Assembly: GCF_018332695.1 (NCBI RefSeq)
Contig: NZ_BOQN01000128.1
Location: forward strand, 45,274-109,273
Source: Paractinoplanes toevensis
Lineage (GTDB): Bacteria; Actinomycetota; Actinomycetes; Mycobacteriales; Micromonosporaceae
Reading direction: 5' to 3'
Length of the DNA stretch: 64,000 bases
The notes below the pieces were generated by a model. The model saw only the letters and a program-made list of their open reading frames with translations, was not told where the DNA came from and did not search any database. Made by a program: the position numbers and the translations under genes. Shown in pieces: positions 16,815 through 24,086 of this stretch; within the stretch, counting starts at the first letter, position 1, and every line of letters starts with the position of its first letter.

Positions 16815-16903
16815 AGGCCCGGTCCTCACCCGGGGCACCCCATCGCGAACGCAAGGGTTGCCGGTCAGCAAGCCGGGGCTACGCGCTGACACTCATGACC
16901 TGG
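16815..16903 (-). promoter_or_regulatory. SAM-IV riboswitch
   Basis: On the minus strand the leader reads GGTCATGAGTGTCAGCG, then AGCCCCGGCTTGCTGACCGG, CAACCC and GGGGTGCCCCGGGTGA, ending in GGACCGGGC. These are the invariant core blocks of the actinobacterial SAM-IV class. A -10 box TAGCGT at 16914-16909 places the transcript start at the first riboswitch bases. It lies about 65 bases upstream of the SufS-like gene and should shut it off when S-adenosylmethionine is plentiful. Confidence 0.9.
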
Positions 16904-16961
16904 CAAACACGCTAGCAGGCCCTCGACGCGCGGGCGAAGGGATCCCCGCCGCGACGGCCGG

Positions 16962-16998
16962 CAACCGCTTCCGCCACGTCCCGGCGGTGGGGTACGGC
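16962..16998 (+). other. Inverted fragment of the neighbouring CBS-domain gene
   Basis: Bases 16962-16984 are an exact inverted copy of 17202-17224 inside the CBS gene, and similarity continues with mismatches to about 16998. Translated on the plus strand it gives NRFRHVPAV, matching NRFRHVPVV of the CBS protein. The rest of 16904-17079 shows only GC-rich hairpins (GGGCCGGCCG repeats near 17045-17080) and the riboswitch promoter. Confidence 0.7.
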
Positions 16999-17079
16999 AA
17001 GCCGCGACCGCGGTGCTGCCCTGCGGCCACGAAGAGCCGCCGGGCCGGCCGCTACGAAGGGCCGCAGGGCCGGCCGGCC

Positions 17080-17517
17080 TCAGACGCGTTCGCCGGTGAT
17101 GTAGCCGGTCAGGCTGGTGCGTTCGGCTTCCAGCTCGTCGATGCGGTTCTTCACCACGTCGCCGATGCTGACCACGCCGCGCAGCGTGCCGTTCTCCACC
17201 ACCGGGACGTGGCGGAAGCGGTTGTCGGTCATCAGGCGCTCGACCTCTTCGACCGCGGCCTCGGGGGCCACCGAGTGCACCTGGGTCGTGTGGATGTTGC
17301 TCACCGGCTGGGTCAGGATGGCGGCGCCGCGGGCCGCCAGGGCGCGCACCACGTCGCGTTCGCTGACGATGCCCTCGACGCGGGTGCCGTCGGAGGAGAC
17401 GATCACCGCGCCGATCTTGTGTTCGGCCAGGAGGGTCAGAAGCTCGGTTACGTCTGCGCCGGGTCGTACCGTGACGACCTGGTCGCCCTTGACGCGGAGA
17501 ATGTCGCTGATTCGCAT
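17080..17517 (-). CDS. Two-CBS-domain protein
   Basis: The 145-residue protein contains two CBS motifs, about 8-60 (VTVRPGADVTELLTLLAEHK, GIVSERDVVRAL) and 78-130 (VHSVAPEAAVEEVERLMTDN, RGVVSIGDVV). Stand-alone CBS proteins bind adenine nucleotides and act as energy sensors or regulators of partner enzymes. No partner is evident; the upstream desulfurase-like gene is separately controlled. The ATG at 17517 has GGGGAG five bases upstream. The open frame continues to 17589 but the extra residues look non-coding. Confidence 0.88.
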   Translation of the reverse strand: MRISDILRVKGDQVVTVRPGADVTELLTLLAEHKIGAVIVSSDGTRVEGIVSERDVVRALAARGAAILTQPVSNIHTTQVHSVAPEAAVEEVERLMTDNRFRHVPVVENGTLRGVVSIGDVVKNRIDELEAERTSLTGYITGERV

Positions 17518-17640
17518 CGCTGCTCCCCATCTCGTGCCGGTCCGCGGTAGCCGCTGGCGGGCCGTCCGGAGACGGGAGCGCCCCGCCACGTTGCGGGCAT
17601 ATGCCTAGATGCAGTCAATCACGCCCTGATGTCAAGGGTG

Positions 17641-18975
17641 TCAACTCACGGGGTTACCGAGCGCGGGGCGGCCGGGGGTGCAGAAACGGACAGCTCCGTC
17701 GACGGCGGCCGGCCCGTCGACGGTCCAGCCGGTCGGCTGGAGCACCGGCGTGGACCGGGCCCGGCGCTGCCACCAGGCGGCGACCTCGTGCGGAAGGGCC
17801 TGCCAGACGGTGGGGTCGTCGCGGAACTTGTCCAGCAGCTGGCGGTAGCCGTCGGTCACCCGGTGGTCGCCGGCGTAGTCGGGGTGGGTGAGGATCAGCG
17901 CCATGCCGCCCCGGTCACGCAGGTGGCCGGCCTTGTCGAGCCAGACGGTGGCGTCGTCCTGCTGGAGGATGGTGAACAGGGTGTGGTCCATCGGCAGGGT
18001 GATCGGCAGTTCGACCATGTCGCCGGGCCCGCCGGGCGTACCGATGAAGTAGGGCAGGTAACTACAGCTGCCGCCGGGCTTCGGCTCGTAGGGTGCGGTG
18101 TCGTGGTAGGAGCTGTCGTAGGCGAAACCCAGCTCCGGCATCAACTCCCAGGTCCGCTGGGTGGCGGGTGAGCGGAATCCTTCGGCGTGCCATCTGTCGG
18201 CGTACGCCCGCATGGTGGGAAGCCGGCGCCGGAGCAGCCGGCGCGACCCAAGATCGCGGCCGTCGTGCCGCAGGCCGTGCACGCCGATCTCGCAGCCCTC
18301 GGCCCGCAGCGCGGCCGGCACCTCGTCGGGGGTCGGGTAGCGCAGCGGCACGAAGTTCCACGAGGAGCGCAGGCCGGCCGACCGTTCGATCTCGCGGAGG
18401 GGGCCGATGCCGGCCAGGCCCGCCGCGGTCTCCACGTCGTGGGTGAGCACGAGCGCCCACGTGTGGCCGCCGGGCCACAGGTCCAGCCACGGCACCGGGC
18501 GGCCGGCGAACGACGCGACCAGCTGGAACATCCACTCGTGGAAGTCGTGCAGCGCGGTCTCGATCGGGAAGGCGGGGAACGCCGATTGTTCCTGCACCTT
18601 GGTGAAGGCCTGGCGCAGCCGGATCTGCACCGGCCGCGGGATCGCCGGGCGCAGCAGGTAGTAGAGGCGGACGAGGGCGGCGCGCAGGTGGGACCGGTCC
18701 AGGTAGTGCTCGCTCCAGTACCGCCACATCACCTCGCCGGGATCGAACGGCAGCGTGTAACGGTCCGGCCGGCCGGGCACCACGTGCGCGAAGATCGGTA
18801 CCCCGTCCACGACGTGCCGGGCGAGCTTTCCGCCGGCCGCCGGCCAGGTCAGCAACGGCCCGTCGGTGCCGGCCAGTCGCAGGGCGTGCCGGCCGGGCGG
18901 GCACGGGAACGGCCCGATCCGGTACGGGACACGGAAGTAGTCGAAGAACGCGAACCGGGCGGTCGACTCGAACAT
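17641..18975 (-). CDS. Polysaccharide-deacetylase-fold hydrolase
   Basis: The 444-residue protein has a NodB-type domain from about residue 190. Motif 1 is VLTHDVET (the THD variant of TFDD), motif 2 is GVHGLRHDGRD with the metal histidines, and motif 3 is GFRSP, followed by FAYDSSYHD and a late LILTHPDY. The first 180 residues form a separate domain of unknown role. No signal peptide is seen, so it may act on a cytoplasmic or lipid-linked substrate. It is the third gene of an operon: its ATG overlaps the TGA of the ATP-grasp gene by one base. Confidence 0.83.
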   Translation of the reverse strand: MFESTARFAFFDYFRVPYRIGPFPCPPGRHALRLAGTDGPLLTWPAAGGKLARHVVDGVPIFAHVVPGRPDRYTLPFDPGEVMWRYWSEHYLDRSHLRAALVRLYYLLRPAIPRPVQIRLRQAFTKVQEQSAFPAFPIETALHDFHEWMFQLVASFAGRPVPWLDLWPGGHTWALVLTHDVETAAGLAGIGPLREIERSAGLRSSWNFVPLRYPTPDEVPAALRAEGCEIGVHGLRHDGRDLGSRRLLRRRLPTMRAYADRWHAEGFRSPATQRTWELMPELGFAYDSSYHDTAPYEPKPGGSCSYLPYFIGTPGGPGDMVELPITLPMDHTLFTILQQDDATVWLDKAGHLRDRGGMALILTHPDYAGDHRVTDGYRQLLDKFRDDPTVWQALPHEVAAWWQRRARSTPVLQPTGWTVDGPAAVDGAVRFCTPGRPALGNPVS

Positions 18976-20114
18976 CACAGGCCGCGCTTGACCGCGAGGT
19001 ACGGCAGCAGGGCGACCTCGTACAGTCCGGGCAGCGGATCCCGCCAGGAGAACACCGCCTCGGTGTCGATGCCGCGCAGGGTGCGCAGATAATCGCCGGC
19101 CCGCACCCGCCCGGCCCGCAGATCGACCAGGAAGTTGGGCAGGTCGGTGGCGAGCCGGATCCACGAGACCCCGGCGCGGGCCGGGCCGGGCGCCGGGAGC
19201 GGCTGCCCGATCTGGTCGCGGAACAGCAGGTAGGGGAAGTCGATGCCGGCCGCCGCGCCGAGCGTGTGGTAGCCCCAGGTGCGCGCGTTGACGTCGAGCA
19301 GCTTGAACTCCCCGTCCCGGGGGTCCAGTTTGTACTCCATCTCGACGAGGCCGTAGTAGCCGATCTCCCGCAGGAAGCACAGCGACCGCTCGGCCAGGGC
19401 CGGCACCGGAACGCTCCGCACGAAGGTGCTGGCCCGGCCGAAGTCGGACGGATGCTGCCGGGCCCGCCGCACGGTCATGCTCGCCACGGCGGAACCGTCC
19501 TTGACGAACGCGCAGTACGAGAACTGGTCGTCGCCGGGGATCATCTCCTGCACCATGATCTCGTCCTCCGGCACGATCGCCGCGGCCGCCGCGAACCGCT
19601 CCCGCAACTCGGCCGGCGAGTCGGCCCGCCACGCCTTGGCCCCGGTGGCGTAGAAGAAGTGCTCCTTGATGGCCGGTTTGACCAGCACCGGCGCGGTGAA
19701 GTCGGGTTCGGACGAGGTGCGCGGCGCCGGCACGCCCAGTTTCTGCGCCATCCGGTAGGTCTCCCGCTTGTCCCACGCCACCCGCACGCAGTCCCAGCCG
19801 GGCGTCGGGATCCGCCAGGTGCGGGTGAGCAGCGACCGGTGCCGGCTGAGCGCCGCGACCTGCTCGTCGCGGGTCGGGAACACCACCCACCCGGTCAGGT
19901 CGCCGCGACGCGCCCGGGCCAGCGACAGCGCGTCGAGAACATCGTCGTCGGTCCGGAGGCTGGGCACCCGGAGCGAGGCAGCCGTCCAGCGCGACGCGCG
20001 GGCGATGGACCGCTCGTCGTCCACGACGAGGGTGCGCACGCCGCGCCGGCCGAGGCTGCGCGCGATGCCGAGCCCCTGGTAATCACCGCCGAGGACGACC
20101 GCCCCGGGCATCAT
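18975..20114 (-). CDS. ATP-grasp carboxylate-amine ligase-like protein
   Basis: The 379-residue protein starts with a Rossmann-like pre-ATP-grasp fold (AVVLGGDYQGLGIARSLGRR) and a WVVFPTRDEQVAAL segment. The ATP-grasp core follows: VLVKPAIKEHF (ATP lysine), IMVQEMIPGDD, a SYCAFVKDG strand, and metal-binding GLVEMEYKLD and KLLDVNARTWG. It resembles the broad family of predicted ATP-dependent carboligases (COG3919 type) that join a carboxylate to an amine. The start ATG overlaps the TGA of the FAD gene by four bases. Substrates are unknown; the partners suggest tailoring of an amino sugar or surface molecule. Confidence 0.85.
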   Translation of the reverse strand: MMPGAVVLGGDYQGLGIARSLGRRGVRTLVVDDERSIARASRWTAASLRVPSLRTDDDVLDALSLARARRGDLTGWVVFPTRDEQVAALSRHRSLLTRTWRIPTPGWDCVRVAWDKRETYRMAQKLGVPAPRTSSEPDFTAPVLVKPAIKEHFFYATGAKAWRADSPAELRERFAAAAAIVPEDEIMVQEMIPGDDQFSYCAFVKDGSAVASMTVRRARQHPSDFGRASTFVRSVPVPALAERSLCFLREIGYYGLVEMEYKLDPRDGEFKLLDVNARTWGYHTLGAAAGIDFPYLLFRDQIGQPLPAPGPARAGVSWIRLATDLPNFLVDLRAGRVRAGDYLRTLRGIDTEAVFSWRDPLPGLYEVALLPYLAVKRGL

Positions 20115-21274
20115 CGGCGCCGGCCCGCGATCCGCCCGGCCACGGCCCGGCTGGCGAACCAACCGCCCGACACGAACCGCATGATCGGCCCGAAGCTCCA
20201 GGCCGCGGGCGCCCCGACGAAGTGCAGGCCGGGCACGCTCGCTTCGAGGCCGGGCCCGAGCAGCGGGTATCCGTTGACCCGCCGCACGGCCCGGACCAGC
20301 GGCGCCCCGAGGAACGGGTAGCGGGCGACGTCCACCCGATAGCCGGTCCCGTAGATCAGGTGGTCGCCGACCGCCATCTCCCCGGTGGTGGACAGGACCC
20401 GGATCCGCCGGTCGTCCTGGGTGGCCGACCGCACCTGGAAGTCGAGCCGGATCGGCACCTCGCGCAGCCGCTCGATGAGCCACTCGGCGCCGGCCGGCCG
20501 GATCGCCCGCGCCGCGGCCGGGGTCTGCACCGACCGGGGCAGCCGGCGGAACAGTCGCGGGGCGGCGACGACCCGGGACAGGCCGAGCGGCCCGACGTCG
20601 GTGGGCGCGTAGAACAGTGGTTTGGCCCGGCCGAGCATGCGCTGGTATTTCCCGCCGTGCAGCCAGATCAGCTGGTCGCGCCGGACCAGCACCTCGACGT
20701 CGGCCCCGGACTCGTGCAGCAGGGCCGCCGATTCGAGGGCGCTCTGTCCGCCGCCGACCACGAGCACCCGCTCCCCCTTGAAGCGCGACAGATCGCGGTG
20801 CTCGCTCGAGTGGGTGGCCCGGGACAGGCCGACGAACGGCGCCGGGTGCCGGGCGAACGGCGCGATGCCGCCCGCGACGACGACCCGCCGGGCCGCCAGC
20901 GGAGGCCCGTCGGCGAACGCCAGCCGGAAACCGTCGCCCTCCCGGGCGACCTCGCGGACCATCCGGCGGTCCAGGCCGGGTGCGACCCGGGAGCACACCC
21001 ATTCGCCGTACGCGATGAAGCTGTCCAGTGGCACCGGCCGGCCCACCTCGGCGCGGGTGTCCGCCACGTACGCGTCGAGGGACACCGGCCCCCGATGGTC
21101 CGCGATGGACGTGGCGGTCCAGTTCGACCGGAGGAGCATGCCGTCCGGCATCCCCTTCCAGAACGACATCGGCTCGCCGATCACCCGGTGTTCCACGCCC
21201 GCGTCCCGGAGGGCGGCCGCGACGGCCAACCCGTACGGCCCGGCTCCGAGAACAGCCACATCGATCACAGACAT
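20111..21274 (-). CDS. FAD-dependent oxidoreductase/monooxygenase
   Basis: The 387-residue flavoprotein has the FAD-binding GAGPYGLAVAAALRDAG at 9-25, a second dinucleotide site VLVVGGGQSALESAALL near 168, and HLIYGTGYRVD near 300. It resembles the lysine/ornithine N-monooxygenase-like branch of the family, which oxidises amines or ketones with NADPH and oxygen. There is no signal peptide; it is cytoplasmic. It is first in the operon, with its own 90-base promoter region that includes an AT-rich CATTATCG stretch. It is translationally coupled to the ATP-grasp gene by an ATGA overlap. Confidence 0.82.
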   Translation of the reverse strand: MSVIDVAVLGAGPYGLAVAAALRDAGVEHRVIGEPMSFWKGMPDGMLLRSNWTATSIADHRGPVSLDAYVADTRAEVGRPVPLDSFIAYGEWVCSRVAPGLDRRMVREVAREGDGFRLAFADGPPLAARRVVVAGGIAPFARHPAPFVGLSRATHSSEHRDLSRFKGERVLVVGGGQSALESAALLHESGADVEVLVRRDQLIWLHGGKYQRMLGRAKPLFYAPTDVGPLGLSRVVAAPRLFRRLPRSVQTPAAARAIRPAGAEWLIERLREVPIRLDFQVRSATQDDRRIRVLSTTGEMAVGDHLIYGTGYRVDVARYPFLGAPLVRAVRRVNGYPLLGPGLEASVPGLHFVGAPAAWSFGPIMRFVSGGWFASRAVAGRIAGRRR

Positions 21275-21367
21275 CGACGCCCCCCTTGGTCGGCATCTGC
21301 CGACGTCGCCGTCCCAGCATTATCGAAGGGTGAGCGCGGCAACACCCACCGTAAGTACGATGTGGAC

Positions 21368-22339
21368 TCAGGGATGGCGGCGTAGGCGGCGCAGCGTCAG
21401 GGCGACCTGCAGCCGCAGCCGCCCGGCCGGGGTGGTGATCGGCCAGCCGAGCAGGTGGGCGGCCTGGGTGATGCGGTCCTGGAGGGTGGAGTGGTGCAGG
21501 CGCAGCGCGGTGGCGGCGGCCCGGAGGCTGGCCGCGTCGGCGTACGCGTACAGAGTGGACAGTGCCCACGGCGCGGCCGTCGTCGCGTGTTCCAGCCGGT
21601 GCAGGTCGGGCACGTCGGCGCCGGCCGGCAGGTCGGCCAGCACGGCCAGGGCGCCCAGCTCGTCGTGCCGCACCACGGTCGGCCCCGGGTCCTCGGGCGT
21701 GCCGTCGGCGGCGAAGCGCAACGCCACCCGGGCCGCCGCGTAGGAGGCGGGCAGCTCGGCCGGGACCACGGCCGGTCCGATGCCGGCCCGGGCCCAGGAC
21801 GGCACCACCCCGGGCGGAAGCAGGGCCGGGCCGGTGGGCAGCGCGACCGCCCGGACCCCGGCGACGGCCAGATTCAGCTGGTGAACGGCCTGGTCGCGTA
21901 CGTCAGAAGGAGCGGAAGCATCGACGGCCAGCTCGACCAGCGCGGGGTCGGCGGCCGGCGCCCGGCCGCGGGTGCGGTCCAGGACCGCGCGTGCGGCGCC
22001 GGCGGCCCGTTCCAGAATCATGGCCTCGACCGGGCCGGGCTCACCGGTCCGCTCCAGCGCGAGGACGGCCGAGCCGTCCGGGACCAGGAGGGTACGCATC
22101 CACAAGGCGTCGACCGACTCCGGCGCGGGCGCCGCGTTGCCCTCCGCATCGACCCGCACGTGCACCCGGCGGCCGTGATCGTCGAGCCGGGCGGCACAGC
22201 CGGCCAGCACGGCGGCGCCGCGCACGATCGCCTGCAGGCCGGCCCGGGTCTCGGTGAGGCTGTCGAAGTAGGCGATCACCCGCAGTGCGGCGCCGGCGTC
22301 CGCATCGAGCGCCGCCAGCCGCACCGCGAGATCCTTCAC
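21368..22339 (-). CDS. PucR-type helix-turn-helix regulator
   Basis: The 323-residue protein has a GAF-like or degenerate sensory N-terminal part and a C-terminal helix-turn-helix of the PucR family: SLRAAATALRLHHSTLQDRI, then TTPAGRLRLQVALTLRRLRR. PucR-type factors usually activate catabolic genes in response to a metabolite. The chosen GTG (22339) follows AGGGG by five bases and starts nine bases after the esterase stop, so the two genes form an operon; the regulator probably responds to the esterase substrate or product. The open frame extends much further but only as a shadow of the esterase. Confidence 0.78.
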   Translation of the reverse strand: MKDLAVRLAALDADAGAALRVIAYFDSLTETRAGLQAIVRGAAVLAGCAARLDDHGRRVHVRVDAEGNAAPAPESVDALWMRTLLVPDGSAVLALERTGEPGPVEAMILERAAGAARAVLDRTRGRAPAADPALVELAVDASAPSDVRDQAVHQLNLAVAGVRAVALPTGPALLPPGVVPSWARAGIGPAVVPAELPASYAAARVALRFAADGTPEDPGPTVVRHDELGALAVLADLPAGADVPDLHRLEHATTAAPWALSTLYAYADAASLRAAATALRLHHSTLQDRITQAAHLLGWPITTPAGRLRLQVALTLRRLRRHP

Positions 22340-22347
22340 GCTTACCC

Positions 22348-23313
22348 CTAGCTGAACAGGCGGTTCAGCCAGCGTACCCGTGCGGCGCGGGCGTCCTGGC
22401 TGATCGCGGCGGCCGGGGCCATCATGTCGAAGCCGTGGAAGCCGCCCGGCCAGACGTGCAGTTCGGCGCGGCCGCCGGCCTGCCAGATCCGGGTGGCGTA
22501 GGCGACGTCCTCGTCGCGGAACGTCTCGGCCGAGCCGACGTCGATGAACGCGGGCGGCAGGCCGGACAGATCGGCGGCGCGGGCCGGCGCCGCGTAGGGC
22601 GAGACCTCCGGACCGCCGCGCCGGTCGCCGAGCAGCGCCGACCAGCCCATCAGGTTGGCCTGCCGGTCCCACACGCCGAGCCCGTCCATCTGCACCGCCG
22701 AGGGGGTGTCGCTGCGGTCGTCGAGCATCGGGCACATCAGCATCTGCCCGAGCAGCTCCGGGCCGCCCTCGTCGCGGGCGCGCAGGGCCAGGGCGGCCGC
22801 GAGCCCGCCGCCGGCACTCCCGCCGGCGACGATCAGCCGGGCCGGGTCGAAGCCGAGCTCGTCGGCGTGCGCGGCGGTCCAGAGCAGGCCCGCGTAGCAG
22901 TCGTCGATCGGCCCGGGGTGCGGCGTCTCGGGCGCCAGCCGGTACTCGACCGAGACGACGACCAGCCCGAACTGCGCCGCCCAGTCGAGCATGCCGTCGA
23001 CGCCGGTGCGCCGGTCGCCGATCACCATGCCGCCGCCGTGCGTGTGGTAGACGCAGCCGAGCGTGCCCGCGGCCGCGGTCGGTGTGCAGATCAGCAGGGT
23101 GATGTCCGGGTCGTCGCCGAGTCCGGGCACGACGCGCTCGGTGACGGTGAACGCGCCGTCCCGGCGCAGCTCGTCGTCGGTGGGCCCGGCCACCGCCCCG
23201 CCGCCGCGGGCCTCGGCGAGGCTGTCGAGGGTGAACGGCGGCAGCATCTCGTGGATCACGCCGAGGGCGGCGGCGAGTTCCGGGTCGAACGGCGGGGGCA
23301 GGGTCTGTGTCAC
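22348..23313 (-). CDS. Alpha/beta hydrolase of the hormone-sensitive-lipase (type IV esterase) family
   Basis: The 321-residue cytoplasmic esterase has the HSL-family oxyanion motif HTHGGGMVIGD near 90 and the nucleophile elbow GGSAGGG near 165. The late acid lies in AFIDVGSAETFRDED and the histidine in GGFHGFD. These enzymes split short-chain acyl esters. The GTG start has AGGAGG eight bases upstream, a strong ribosome site. It forms an operon with the downstream PucR-type regulator. The TetR gene upstream on the same strand ends about 90 bases away. Confidence 0.88.
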   Translation of the reverse strand: MTQTLPPPFDPELAAALGVIHEMLPPFTLDSLAEARGGGAVAGPTDDELRRDGAFTVTERVVPGLGDDPDITLLICTPTAAAGTLGCVYHTHGGGMVIGDRRTGVDGMLDWAAQFGLVVVSVEYRLAPETPHPGPIDDCYAGLLWTAAHADELGFDPARLIVAGGSAGGGLAAALALRARDEGGPELLGQMLMCPMLDDRSDTPSAVQMDGLGVWDRQANLMGWSALLGDRRGGPEVSPYAAPARAADLSGLPPAFIDVGSAETFRDEDVAYATRIWQAGGRAELHVWPGGFHGFDMMAPAAAISQDARAARVRWLNRLFS

Positions 23314-23401
23314 GGCGGAACCTCCTGGTGGATGGGAATGTGACCGCTGTCACCCAGGATGCGGCGCTCGGCGATGCCCTTCGAGCGCCATCCGGCGGAA
23401 A

Positions 23402-23983
23402 CTACCCGCCAGTTGGCGGGTCGAGGTCTCGGAAGATCATCTCGGCGGCCGACTCCCACTGCGCGACGAGGTCGATCTCGTCCGGATCGCGCAGCCAGTG
23501 CACCTGGAGCCCGTCCATCATCGCGGCGATCTTGACGGCCAGCCCGTCCGGGTCGGCGGTATGACCCTTGAGCAGCAGCGAGAACCCGTCCAGGGTCTTC
23601 TGCTGGCGGGCCGCGAAGTAGTCGTGCGCAGGGTGATCGGGGGCCAGCGACTCGGCCTGCAGGACGGCGAACAGCCGAACGATCTCCGGCTGCCCGGCGT
23701 TGCGCCGCACCAGCGCGGCACAGACCTCCCGGGGCGAGGACGCCTGCACCTCCACCGAGATCAGGTCCGCCTCGTCGCGGTGGTCGAGGACCGCGAGCAG
23801 CAGGCCGTCCTTCGAACCCACGTGGTGCAGCAGGCCCGGCACGGTGAGCCCGCAGCCGTCCGCCACGTCCTGCATCGACAGGCCCCAGAAGCCGCGCTCG
23901 GCGATCAGCCGGGTGGTGACGTCGATGATCTGGCGGCGCCGCTCGGCGGCGGGCAGCCGGGGCCGTTCACGCCGCAGCGTCAC
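23402..23983 (-). CDS. TetR-family transcriptional regulator
   Basis: This 193-residue repressor has a helix-turn-helix at about 15-60 (RRRQIIDVTTRLIAERGFWG, then DVADGCGLTVPGLLHHVGSK). The C-terminal ligand domain has DYFAARQQKTLDGF and ends in a short proline/glycine tail. GTG start with AAGGAG eight bases upstream. It is divergent from the GH3 beta-glucosidase gene, and a near-palindrome lies in the 103-base gap, so it most likely represses that gene. The inducer could be a plant glycoside or its aglycone; this is inference. Confidence 0.87.
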   Translation of the reverse strand: MTLRRERPRLPAAERRRQIIDVTTRLIAERGFWGLSMQDVADGCGLTVPGLLHHVGSKDGLLLAVLDHRDEADLISVEVQASSPREVCAALVRRNAGQPEIVRLFAVLQAESLAPDHPAHDYFAARQQKTLDGFSLLLKGHTADPDGLAVKIAAMMDGLQVHWLRDPDEIDLVAQWESAAEMIFRDLDPPTGG

Positions 23984-24054
23984 GCGCGAAGCTCCTTCAC
24001 AGCGAACGACCTCTTGTGAGGATCACTCTGGCCAGCATATGTTGCTAAGTAGTT

Positions 24055-24071
24055 AATACCTAGTAGGTACT
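24055..24071. promoter_or_regulatory. Near-palindromic operator between TetR and GH3 genes
   Basis: Arms ATACCTA and TAGGTAC around a single G, embedded in an unusually AT-rich stretch that also carries a possible TTGCTA -35 box (24041 region). It lies 15 bases before the GH3 ATG, where repressor binding would block transcription or elongation. Confidence 0.5.
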
Positions 24072-24086
24072 CAGTAGGGATGCCGC

